Shown: one piece after another, positions 40,635 through 48,728 of the stretch
Layout: each line of letters begins with the position of its first letter
How positions within the stretch are numbered: position 1 is the stretch's first letter
DNA from: an uncultured Dehalococcoidia bacterium
GTDB taxonomy: Bacteria > Chloroflexota > Dehalococcoidia > Tepidiformales > Tepidiformaceae
Assembly (NCBI GenBank): GCA_938015525.1
Contig: CALLPC010000002.1
Coordinates: 124,001 to 188,000, forward strand
Direction of reading: 5' to 3'
DNA: 64,000 nucleotides
The notes under the pieces: model-generated
What the model saw: only the letters and a program-made list of their open reading frames with translations
Database searches by the model: none
Told to the model about the DNA's origin: nothing
Position numbers and translations under genes: made by a program

Positions 40635-41071
40635 CGCCGCCCCTCGAGGTAGTCCAAAAGCAGGTTCGCCGCCACCGTATACCCTTCGCGCCCCAGGCCG
40701 GTCACCTGCCCGATGCAGACGCCCGCGATGAGCGACCGGTGCCGGAACCCTTCCCGCCGGTGCGTGTTCGAGAGGTGCACCTCCACCACCGGCAGCTGCA
40801 CCGCCTCGATCGCGTCCCGGAGCGCCACCGACGTGTGGGTCCAGCCGCCCGCGTTCAGCACCACCCCATCGACCACCCGCCGATAGTGGTGCAGCGCATC
40901 GATGAGCGCCCCCTCGTGGTTCGTCTGATAGCAAAGCACCGCCCCGCCCCGCGCGTTCACCGCGGCCGCCACGTCAGCCTCGATGTCGAGCAGCGTCGTC
41001 GTGCCGTAAACCTCCGGTTTCCGTTCGCCGAGCAGGTTGAGATTCGGCCCGTGCGCCAGAAGGATCTCCAT
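40631..41071 (-). CDS. aroQ: 3-dehydroquinate dehydratase, type II
   Basis: This 146-residue enzyme of the shikimate pathway has GPNLNLLGERKPEVYG with the catalytic Tyr, TNHEGALIDALH, NAGGWTHTSVALRDA and EVHLSNTHRREGFR. It dehydrates 3-dehydroquinate. It complements the aroE, aroC and aroKB genes 14-18 kb away. Confidence 0.95.
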   Translation of the reverse strand: MEILLAHGPNLNLLGERKPEVYGTTTLLDIEADVAAAVNARGGAVLCYQTNHEGALIDALHHYRRVVDGVVLNAGGWTHTSVALRDAIEAVQLPVVEVHLSNTHRREGFRHRSLIAGVCIGQVTGLGREGYTVAANLLLDYLEGRR

Positions 41072-41105
41072 CCTCAGCCGATTCTCCGATGCCGACCTCC
41101 CTCTG

Positions 41106-42086
41106 TCACCCCTCGACCGCCGCCCGCCGGCGGTGCGCCCGCCCCGGTGCCGCTGCCTCCTCCGCCAGCCGCTCCCACGCCTTCCGCGTCAGCTCCGCCT
41201 GCATCTGCCGGCTGACGTGCGTGTAAATCTGCGTGGTGGCGGGCGACGCATGCCCCAGCAGCTCCTGCACGATGCGCAGGTCGGCCCCCCCGTCCAGCAG
41301 GTGGGTCGCAAACGAATGCCGCAGCAGGTGCGGATGCACGTTCGCCGGGATCCCGGCCGCCGCCGCGTACTTCCGCACCAGCGCCTGCACCGAGCGGGCC
41401 GTCAGCCGTCCGCCGAACCGGTTCAGGAACAGCGCGGGCGCGGCCCGGCCCCCCTTTGCCCCCGCTGCGAGCACCGGCCGCCCCGCGGCGAGATACCGCT
41501 CCAGCGCCAGCATCGCCGGCTCACCGAACAGCACCAGCCGCTCCTTCGCGCCCTTCCCCCGGACGACCGCCGTCCACTCCGCCAGGTTCACCTGCCCCAT
41601 GTCCAGGCTCACCAGCTCGGAAATGCGCAGCCCGCCCCCGTACAGCAGCTCCATGACCGCGCGGTCCCGCAGCCCTTGCGGCGTCGAGGGGTCCGGCATC
41701 TCCAGCAGCCGCCCCAGCGTCGCCGGGTCGAGCACGTTCGGCAGCCGCCGCGGCCGCTTCGGCATCGCCGTCCCGTGCAGCAGGTCGCGCTCCGTCGCGC
41801 CTTCCCGCTGCAGGTACCGGTAGAAACCATGTACCGTGCTCGTGCGCCGCGTCAGCGAGGCCGGCGCCATCCCCTCCGCCTTCAGCTCCCCGAGATACTC
41901 CCGGAACACCTGCCGCGAAACCTCGAGAGGCTCCAGCTCCCGCTCGCGGCACCACCGCAAGAACGCCCCGATGTCGTTCCGGTAATTCCGAATCGTGTGC
42001 GGCGACCGCCCCGCCACCGCTCCCAGCTCCCGCAGGTACGCCTCCAGGAACGCCTCAGCCGTCTTGTGGGGCGCAGCACTTGGCAT
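41106..42086 (-). CDS. Tyrosine recombinase XerC/XerD-like
   Basis: This 326-residue protein has an N-terminal SAM-like domain (10-105) and a catalytic domain with Arg154 (GGLRISEL), Lys178, His253-Arg256 (HPHLLRHSFATH), His279 (LLGHASPATTQ) and Tyr288 (IYTHVS). The full catalytic set and housekeeping context favour chromosome-dimer resolution. ATG 42086 follows AGGA by eight bases; a TTG at 42107 is also in frame. Confidence 0.9.
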   Translation of the reverse strand: MPSAAPHKTAEAFLEAYLRELGAVAGRSPHTIRNYRNDIGAFLRWCRERELEPLEVSRQVFREYLGELKAEGMAPASLTRRTSTVHGFYRYLQREGATERDLLHGTAMPKRPRRLPNVLDPATLGRLLEMPDPSTPQGLRDRAVMELLYGGGLRISELVSLDMGQVNLAEWTAVVRGKGAKERLVLFGEPAMLALERYLAAGRPVLAAGAKGGRAAPALFLNRFGGRLTARSVQALVRKYAAAAGIPANVHPHLLRHSFATHLLDGGADLRIVQELLGHASPATTQIYTHVSRQMQAELTRKAWERLAEEAAAPGRAHRRRAAVEG

Positions 42087-42155
42087 AATGAAATCCTGCT
42101 CCGTCAAGACGCCCCGCGCAACCTCGCCCCGCCAGTCGGCGCGGCTCCGGCCTGC

Positions 42156-44633
42156 CTAGCTCGCCTTCCGTGCTGCCGCGTTCGCCCGCCGCTTCGCGAA
42201 GGCCGCTTTGCCGCGCGCGCTCCGCTCCTGGAGCTTCCGGTTCGCTTCCTCCCGCACCTCCGGCGGTCGGGGTGGTGTCATCTTGCCCGGCTCCAGGCTG
42301 TTCGTGGTGTAGCTGCAGTTTGGATAGTTCCAGCATGCATAAAACGTGCCGCGGCGCGACCTCTTCTCCACCAGCTGCCCCGTCTCCGGCTCTTCGGGAC
42401 AGGGCACCCCCACCGGCACCCCTGCCCGGAAGTCGCAGCCGCCCGAGGCCCGGTTCTCGCACTCCACGTACTCGCCGAACCGCCCCGACTTTTTCAGCAG
42501 CCGGCCGCCATCCCTCGGGCACCGGTACGCAATGACCTCCGGTTCGCCCGTGCGGACCGGCTGCCCGTCCGGTCCCATCGGCAGCGTGAACGTGCACTCC
42601 GGGTAGCGCGGGCAGCCGAAGAACTTGCCGTTCCGCCCCCACTTAATCACCAGGTTCGCCTGCCCGCACCCCTCGCACAGGATGTCCGTCTCCTGCTGCT
42701 CCTTCTCCGCCGACGCCTCCGCCCGCTCGAGCTCCGCCTTGAACTCCGGCCAGAACTGCCGTAGCACCTCCATCCAGTCCCGCTCCCCGGAGGCGACTTC
42801 GTCCAGCTCCTCCTCCATCTCCCCCGTGAACGGGACATCCACGTACTTCTTCATGTGCTGTTCGAGCAGGTCGTGCACGATGAAGCCGAGTTCCTGCGGC
42901 ACCAGCTGCCGCCCCTCCTTCCGCACGTACTCCCGCTTCAGCACCGTCTGCACGATGCTCGCATACGTGCTCGGGCGGCCGATGCCCAGCTCCTCGAGTG
43001 CCTTCACCAGTGAGGCCTCCGTGTACCGCGGCGGCGGCTGCGTCTCGTGCCGCTTCGCCTCCACAGCCCGCGCCTCGAGGACGTCCCCCTCGGCGAGCTC
43101 CGGAAGCGCATCCACCACCTGCTCGCCGTCCTCGTCTGCTTCCGCCGCCTCGGCCCCGTACGCCTTTAGATGCCCTTCGAAAACGAGCGTGCTCGCGTTC
43201 GCGCGGAACGTGCCGGCCGCCGCGCCATCTGCCTTCGCCTCGATGTCGACGGTCAGCGTCCGGTACACCGCATCCGTCATCTGGCTCGCCAGGAATCGCT
43301 GCCAGACCAGCTGATACACCTTGAGCTGGTCCGGGCTCAGCGCCCGTCGCAGCTGCTCCGGCGCCAGCGCCGGGTTCGTCGGCCGGATCGCCTCGTGCGC
43401 CTCCTGCGCTCCCCGTGCCCGCGTCCGGTAGACTCGCGGCTTCTCCGGCACGAACGCCTCGCCCCAGGCCTCCCTGATGAATGACCGTGCCTGCTGCTGC
43501 GCCACGGGCGACACCGCCACCGAATCCGTGCGCATGTAGGTGATGAGGCCGGGCATCCCGTTGACGCCTTCGTACAGCTCCTGCGCCACCGCCATCGCCC
43601 GCGCCGTCGACATCCCCAGCCGGTTCACCGCCGCCTGCTGGAACGTGCTCGTCGTGAACGGCGGCGCCGGCGAAACCTTCCGCTGCCCGGGCTTCACCGC
43701 CGTCACCGCGAACCGCGCCCGCCGGTACCCCTCCACGAGCGCCCCGGCCGTCGCTTCGTCCGGGATCGCCGGCCCCGCCGGGCCGAACTCCGGCCGCATC
43801 TTCGCGCCCTTCTTCATCCCCTCGAAGCTCACGAGCCCCGCCGCGAACGGCCGCCCCTCCTTCGCCAGCTGCGCCTCCACGGTCCAGTACTCCACCGGCA
43901 CGAACGACTGGATCTCCCGCTCCCGCTTCACGATCAGCCCGAGCGCCACGCTCTGCACCCGCCCCGCGCTCGCTCCCCGGCTCACCTTCTTCTGCACGAA
44001 CCACGTCAGCGGGTACCCGATCAGCCGGTCCAGCACCCGCCGCGCCTGCTGCGCATCGACGAGATGCATGTCCAGCTTCCCGGGCTCCCGCCGGCCGTGC
44101 CCATCACTCCCGGCTGGTGCCCGCCCCAGCGCCTCCGCGAACGCTGCCTCGATCGCCGGCCGCGTAATCTCATGGAAGACCACCCGGGTCACCTTCTCGT
44201 CCGGGATCCCGGCCGCCTCCTTGATGTGCCACGCGATCGCCTCACCCTCTCGGTCGGGGTCCGTGCTCAAAAACACTCGCTCCGCCTTTTTCGCGGCCTC
44301 GGCAATCTCCTTGATGACCTCCGCCTTATCCACCCGGCTTGAACGGTCCTTCACGACCACGTATTTCGGCCGGAAGTCCAGCCGCTCGACGTTCTCCACG
44401 CCGTAGCCATAGGTCGGCAGGTCGCGTACGTGCCCCAGCGAAGCCATCACCAGGTAATCGCTCCCGAGAATCCCCTGGAGCGTGCGCGCCTTGGTCGGTG
44501 ATTCCACCACCACGAGATACCGCGGCCCCTTCTCGCCGCCCTTCGCCGGGGCCTCAGCTCCCGCCGCCGGCGCCGGCACCGGCGCGCCGCCGTCCTTCCG
44601 CTTTTGCTTCCGCGTTGCTGTTGCTGTCGCCAC
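42156..44633 (-). CDS. topA: DNA topoisomerase I
   Basis: This 825-residue type IA enzyme has a TOPRIM domain (YLVVVESPTKART, STDPDREGEAIAW), catalytic Tyr366 (GLITYMRTDS) and three C-terminal zinc-finger repeats (about 655-770, each with C-x2-C or C-x5-C pairs). A basic tail rich in Arg, Lys and Ala follows. It relaxes negative supercoils. A Gly-rich insert (APAGSDGHGRREPG) lies near 172. The start is GTG, with a weak GAGAG site. Confidence 0.95.
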   Translation of the reverse strand: MATATATRKQKRKDGGAPVPAPAAGAEAPAKGGEKGPRYLVVVESPTKARTLQGILGSDYLVMASLGHVRDLPTYGYGVENVERLDFRPKYVVVKDRSSRVDKAEVIKEIAEAAKKAERVFLSTDPDREGEAIAWHIKEAAGIPDEKVTRVVFHEITRPAIEAAFAEALGRAPAGSDGHGRREPGKLDMHLVDAQQARRVLDRLIGYPLTWFVQKKVSRGASAGRVQSVALGLIVKREREIQSFVPVEYWTVEAQLAKEGRPFAAGLVSFEGMKKGAKMRPEFGPAGPAIPDEATAGALVEGYRRARFAVTAVKPGQRKVSPAPPFTTSTFQQAAVNRLGMSTARAMAVAQELYEGVNGMPGLITYMRTDSVAVSPVAQQQARSFIREAWGEAFVPEKPRVYRTRARGAQEAHEAIRPTNPALAPEQLRRALSPDQLKVYQLVWQRFLASQMTDAVYRTLTVDIEAKADGAAAGTFRANASTLVFEGHLKAYGAEAAEADEDGEQVVDALPELAEGDVLEARAVEAKRHETQPPPRYTEASLVKALEELGIGRPSTYASIVQTVLKREYVRKEGRQLVPQELGFIVHDLLEQHMKKYVDVPFTGEMEEELDEVASGERDWMEVLRQFWPEFKAELERAEASAEKEQQETDILCEGCGQANLVIKWGRNGKFFGCPRYPECTFTLPMGPDGQPVRTGEPEVIAYRCPRDGGRLLKKSGRFGEYVECENRASGGCDFRAGVPVGVPCPEEPETGQLVEKRSRRGTFYACWNYPNCSYTTNSLEPGKMTPPRPPEVREEANRKLQERSARGKAAFAKRRANAAARKAS

Positions 44634-44752
44634 GATGCTCTCGCTGTTCCCTTCGAGTCCCCCTCAGTCGGGAATTCCCAAGGTAGAGAGCCCCTCGCGC
44701 CTCTGTCTAGCGGGGGCTTCCCGCGTTCTTTCTGCTGGCCAGTTCGGCACGG

Positions 44753-45874
44753 TCAGGCGATTCCGTAGGTCATCGGCCCCGTTTGCCGTACCAGGCCGTC
44801 GATTTCCAGCATCGCCAGTGCGCTCGCTACCTCCGCAGCCGGCTTCCCGAGCTCACGTACCACGTCGTCGATGTGGCGCGGCCCCCCGGCCAGCAGCTGC
44901 AGGATCGGGTCTCCCCCCGCAGCGGCCAGCGCCCGGCCGGCGCCGCCGTTCACCGCCGTCGCCCGCCCACCCGGGAGCGGCAGCTGCGCCCCGCTCCCCA
45001 GGAGGTTCAGCTCTTCGCACAGCTGTTCCGGCGTCGCCACCAGTTTCGCCGTGTTCTCCCGGATCAGCTGATTCGTCCCCGCGCTCTGCGGCGAAAAGAT
45101 GCTCCCCGGCACGGCGAACACATCTCGCCCCTGTTCGAACGCCCAGTTGGCCGTGTGCAGCGCCCCGCTCCCCTCACCTGCCTCCACCACCAGCACCGCC
45201 CGCGCCAGCCCCGAGAGAATCCGGTTCCGCCGCGGGAAATAGTCCCTCCGCGCCGGCGTCCCCAGCGGGTACTCGCTCACCAGGCAGCCCACCTCGGCAA
45301 TCCGCTCGGCCAGCCCGGCGTTCTCCCGCGGGTAGATCTCGTCGACCCCGCCCGCCAGCACCGCGGCCGTCGGCGCCCCCCGCTCCACGGCGGTCCGGTG
45401 CGCGATCGCATCCACGCCCCGGGCCAGCCCGCTGATGATCGCCACGCCCAGCTCCGCCAGGGCGGCACAGAACGCCTCGGTAGCCTGTCGTCCATACGGC
45501 GTGACCGACCTCGTGCCCACCACCGCTACGGCATCGTCGAACTCCGGCCCGGCCGCGCCCCGGACCACTAGCACCGGCGGGCTCTGCGGAATCTGGCGCA
45601 GGCGCTCCGGGTAGGCCTCGTCCCGCCAGGTCAGCGCCCGCGCGCCCGCCCGTTCGAGCGCCTGCAACTCCTTCTCCGCGTCGAAGTTCACCCGCACCCG
45701 CGCCAGCCTCCGCACGTACGCGTCATCGACCCCTGCCGCGCGCCAGTCGCCCGGCCCCGCCCTCCACGCTTCTGCAATCGACCCGAACTTCGCCAGGAGC
45801 AGCGCAAAACTCGTCGAACCGAGCCCCGCCCTGCGCAGCGCCAGCCAGTACGCCAGCTCGTCGCCATCCCTCAT
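44753..45874 (-). CDS. dprA: DNA-processing protein DprA
   Basis: This 373-residue protein has an N-terminal helix-hairpin-helix-like region (LGSTSFALLLAKFGS), a Rossmann-fold core (VVGTRSVTPYGRQATE, SGLARGVDAIAHRTA, FPRRNRILSGLARAVLVVEA) and a C-terminal winged helix (about 310-370). It loads RecA on incoming DNA during transformation. It follows corC after 26 bases. The 119-base gap to topA holds a GGGAATTCCC palindrome at 44670. Confidence 0.92.
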   Translation of the reverse strand: MRDGDELAYWLALRRAGLGSTSFALLLAKFGSIAEAWRAGPGDWRAAGVDDAYVRRLARVRVNFDAEKELQALERAGARALTWRDEAYPERLRQIPQSPPVLVVRGAAGPEFDDAVAVVGTRSVTPYGRQATEAFCAALAELGVAIISGLARGVDAIAHRTAVERGAPTAAVLAGGVDEIYPRENAGLAERIAEVGCLVSEYPLGTPARRDYFPRRNRILSGLARAVLVVEAGEGSGALHTANWAFEQGRDVFAVPGSIFSPQSAGTNQLIRENTAKLVATPEQLCEELNLLGSGAQLPLPGGRATAVNGGAGRALAAAGGDPILQLLAGGPRHIDDVVRELGKPAAEVASALAMLEIDGLVRQTGPMTYGIA

Positions 45875-45900
45875 GACCCGCGCATCCTAGCAGGCCGCAC

Positions 45901-47169
45901 TCAATGCGCCGCAACTTCCTCACGCTCGCCCGAGCGCTGCCGCGTGATGCGCAGCCGCCGCACCCTCCGGCCCGACATGCTCAACACCCGCAGCGTCAGC
46001 CCGTCCACCTCGACCTCGTCGCCCACTGCCGGCAGCCGCCCCAAATGGTGGATGAGAAACCCGCCGACCGTATCGAAATCCTCCGACTCCACGTCCACCC
46101 CGAACAGCTCCTTCAGCGCGCCCGTGCTCGTCCCCGCATCCAGCACGACTTCGTCGGCCGAGATGACCTCGACCGAAGGCCGGGCAACGTCGTACTCGTC
46201 CTCGATCTCGCCGACAATCTCCTCCAGCAGGTCCTCGATCGTGACGATGCCCGCCGTTCCCCCATACTCATCGACCACAACCGCCATGTGCGTCCGCCGG
46301 GCCTGCATCTCCGTCAGCAGCTCATCCAGCCGCTTCGATTCGGGGATGAAATACGCCTCCCGCACCAGCTCCGCGATCGGCCGGTCCCGACCGCCGTTCG
46401 CCATCGCCCGCAGCAGGTCCTTCGCATACACGATGCCGACGATGTCGTCGATGTTCTCCCGGTAGACCGGCACCCGGCTCACACCCCGCTCCGTCACGAT
46501 GGCAGCCACATCGCCGACCGTCGCGCTGAGCTCTGCCGCTGCCACGTCGATGCGCGGCACCATGATCTCCCGGGCCGTCTTGTCCTCGAGCGCGATGACC
46601 CCCCGGATCATCCGCCGCTCCTGCTCCTCCACCCCCCCTTCCGCCTCCTCTTTCTCCACGAGCGCGAGGATGTCCGTCTCCGGCTCCGGGGTCACCCATC
46701 GGACGGAGCGCGCTGCGAGTGCCGCCGGCAGCCCCAGCACGAACGCCGGGAGAGCGAATGCCCGGCGCGTCGCAACTGCCACCCCCGAAAGCTTCAGCGC
46801 CGCGTACTCCGGTGCCCGGGCCACGACCATCCCGACCGCCATCTGCACCATCGCGATGAGCACACCCCCGGCCATCCCGAAGCCGATGCCTCCCCGCGCC
46901 GCCCCGTATCGCTCCGCCCCCAGGTAGGCAAACAGCGAAATGACGAGCGCCGCCGTGAGCACCCGCCCCGCCGTGATCGTCCCGAGATAGCGCCCCGGCT
47001 GCTCCACGCTCGGCGCAATCCGCAGCGCCTGCCGGTTCCCCCGCGCCGCCAGCGCCCGGATCCGCACGTCGTTCGCCCGCTCCAGCGCCGCCTCGGCGGC
47101 CGCAATCGCCGCCAGGGCAGCCAGCCCCGCGACGATGACCCCAGCGGCAAGGAGGTGGGAGGCTTCCAT
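45901..47169 (-). CDS. CNNM/CorC-family membrane protein with CBS domains
   Basis: This 422-residue protein has an N-terminal transmembrane domain (1-165), the linker region EEQERRMIRGVIALEDKTAREIM, two CBS domains (about 195-315; VPVYRENIDDIVGIVYAKDLL, VDEYGGTAGIVTIEDLLEE) and a C-terminal CorC_HlyC domain (about 330-415). Members export or regulate magnesium or other divalent ions. A GGAGG site precedes the ATG. Confidence 0.9.
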   Translation of the reverse strand: MEASHLLAAGVIVAGLAALAAIAAAEAALERANDVRIRALAARGNRQALRIAPSVEQPGRYLGTITAGRVLTAALVISLFAYLGAERYGAARGGIGFGMAGGVLIAMVQMAVGMVVARAPEYAALKLSGVAVATRRAFALPAFVLGLPAALAARSVRWVTPEPETDILALVEKEEAEGGVEEQERRMIRGVIALEDKTAREIMVPRIDVAAAELSATVGDVAAIVTERGVSRVPVYRENIDDIVGIVYAKDLLRAMANGGRDRPIAELVREAYFIPESKRLDELLTEMQARRTHMAVVVDEYGGTAGIVTIEDLLEEIVGEIEDEYDVARPSVEVISADEVVLDAGTSTGALKELFGVDVESEDFDTVGGFLIHHLGRLPAVGDEVEVDGLTLRVLSMSGRRVRRLRITRQRSGEREEVAAH

Positions 47170-47188
47170 GCGTCGAACCTCCGCCCCG

Positions 47189-48541
47189 TCAGGGCGAGGC
47201 TGGCCTGCGCTCCTTCCGTTCGAAAGGCTTCGCCGGCACGCCGCGCACGCTCCCGCCCGCCGGGACGTCCCGCGTCACCACCGCCCCCGTCGCCGTGAAC
47301 GCCCCGTCCCCGAGGCTCACGGGCGCCACCAGCATCGTATCGGAGCCCACGAACACCCCACGGCCGATGACCGTTCGGTGCTTCGCCATCCCGTCATAGT
47401 TGCAGGTGATTGTCCCTGCACCGATGTTCGTCCCCTCCCCCACGTCCGCATCCCCCAGGTAGCTGAAATGGTGCATCTTCACCCCATCCCCGAGCCGCGA
47501 GTTCTTCACTTCGGCGTAATTGCGAATCTCGCAGCGGTTCCCGATGACGGCCCCCCCGCGCACGTGCGCGAACGGCCCCACGCTGCACCCCTCGCCGAGC
47601 GTCGATTCCTCCACCACTGACGCCTCCACCCGCGTCCCCCGCCCGATGCGCGCATTGCGCAGCGTCGTGTTTGGCCCGATCACGGCGTCCTCCGCAATCT
47701 CGCTCCGGCCTTCGATACGGCTCCCCGCCAGCACCGTCACGTCCTGCGCCAGCCGTGCCAGCGCCCCGATGAACGTCGTCGCCGGGTCCTCGACCGTCAC
47801 GCCGGCCAGCATATGCCGTTCCAATACCCGCCGCCGCATCAGCGCCTCGGCCTCCGCTAATTTCACCCGGTCATCCACCCCCAGCGCCTCGGCTGCCCCC
47901 ACCGCCACCGTCGCCGCAGGGCGGCCTTCCGCCGCGCATACGCCCACCAGGTGGGTCAGGTAATACTCCCCCTTCGCGCTCACCGGCACCGCTCGAATGT
48001 GCGCCCAGAGCCACTCCGCATCGAACGCATACAGGCCCGCGTTCACCTCAGCCGGCCCGTCCGGCCCCTCCCACTCCGCTGCTTCGACTACCGCCGCGAC
48101 CTCACCCCTCGCATCCCGCACTACCCGGCCCATCCTGCCCGGCTCCTCCAGCCGGCAAACCGCGAACGCCGCCGGTCGCTCCGCTGCCGCCGCCACCAGC
48201 CGCCGCAGCGTTTCCGGTCGCGCAAGGGGGGCGTCACCGTTCAGCACCACGACCTTGGCGCATCCGGCAAGGGCACCCTCGCACCGCCGCACCGCCCCCG
48301 CGGTCCCGTCGAGCACCTCCTGCCGGACGAACCGCACGTCATCTGCTGCCAGCGCCGCCTCCACCCGCTCCGCCTCGTGTCCTGTTACGACGACCATGCG
48401 CGCCGGCTCCAGCTCCCGCGCAGCCTCGATGACGTGCCACGCCATCGGCGCACCACATACCGGGTGCAGCACCTTCGGCAGCCGGGAACGCATCCGGGTG
48501 CCCAGCCCGGCTGCGAGGACGATGACCCCGACCCCGCTCAC
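47189..48541 (-). CDS. glmU: Bifunctional GlmU: UDP-GlcNAc pyrophosphorylase / GlcN-1-P acetyltransferase
   Basis: This 450-residue protein has the N-terminal uridylyltransferase (VIVLAAGLGTRMRSRLPK, VLNGDAPLA) and a C-terminal left-handed beta-helix of hexapeptide repeats (about 250-435; VGPFAHVRGGAVIG, IGAGTITCNYDG, GSDTMLVAPVSLGD). It makes UDP-N-acetylglucosamine for the cell wall. The start is GTG, with GAGGA at about eight bases. Confidence 0.94.
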   Translation of the reverse strand: MSGVGVIVLAAGLGTRMRSRLPKVLHPVCGAPMAWHVIEAARELEPARMVVVTGHEAERVEAALAADDVRFVRQEVLDGTAGAVRRCEGALAGCAKVVVLNGDAPLARPETLRRLVAAAAERPAAFAVCRLEEPGRMGRVVRDARGEVAAVVEAAEWEGPDGPAEVNAGLYAFDAEWLWAHIRAVPVSAKGEYYLTHLVGVCAAEGRPAATVAVGAAEALGVDDRVKLAEAEALMRRRVLERHMLAGVTVEDPATTFIGALARLAQDVTVLAGSRIEGRSEIAEDAVIGPNTTLRNARIGRGTRVEASVVEESTLGEGCSVGPFAHVRGGAVIGNRCEIRNYAEVKNSRLGDGVKMHHFSYLGDADVGEGTNIGAGTITCNYDGMAKHRTVIGRGVFVGSDTMLVAPVSLGDGAFTATGAVVTRDVPAGGSVRGVPAKPFERKERRPASP

Positions 48542-48648
48542 TGGCCATCCTCGCTCTGGTTCATTCCGCCCTGCGCCGGGCCCGGGAAATCCGTACTGGG
48601 AGGTTCAGGTGAAGCGCACATAACAGACGGATATCCCGTCCGCATTCC

Positions 48649-48678
48649 ATGCTAGGAAGCCCGTCGAAAGCCTGTCAA
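48649..48678 (-). promoter_or_regulatory. glmU promoter
   Basis: On the minus strand a consensus TTGACA is followed by 18 bases and TAGCAT. The leader to the GTG is about 100 bases and contains a 5-bp hairpin (GACGG/CCGTC near 48637). Confidence 0.65.
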
Positions 48679-48685
48679 GGCGCTC

Positions 48686-48715
48686 TCGACACCGCGCGCC
48701 GCCCGCCCCTAGGAT
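48686..48715 (+). promoter_or_regulatory. alaS promoter, very short leader
   Basis: TCGACA is followed by 18 bases and TAGGAT, so transcription would start 6-7 bases before the ATG at 48729. It is back-to-back with the glmU promoter. Confidence 0.55.
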
Positions 48716-48728
48716 GCCAGCAACGAGT

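Noticed and set aside
41106-42086. Tyrosine recombinase as integrase of a mobile element
   Set aside because: No attachment repeats, tRNA junction or cargo genes nearby; it sits among housekeeping genes and looks like XerC/XerD.
44670-44679. GGGAATTCCC palindrome before topA as an operator
   Set aside because: Only 10 bases, no promoter aligned with it, and short palindromes are expected by chance in a window this size.
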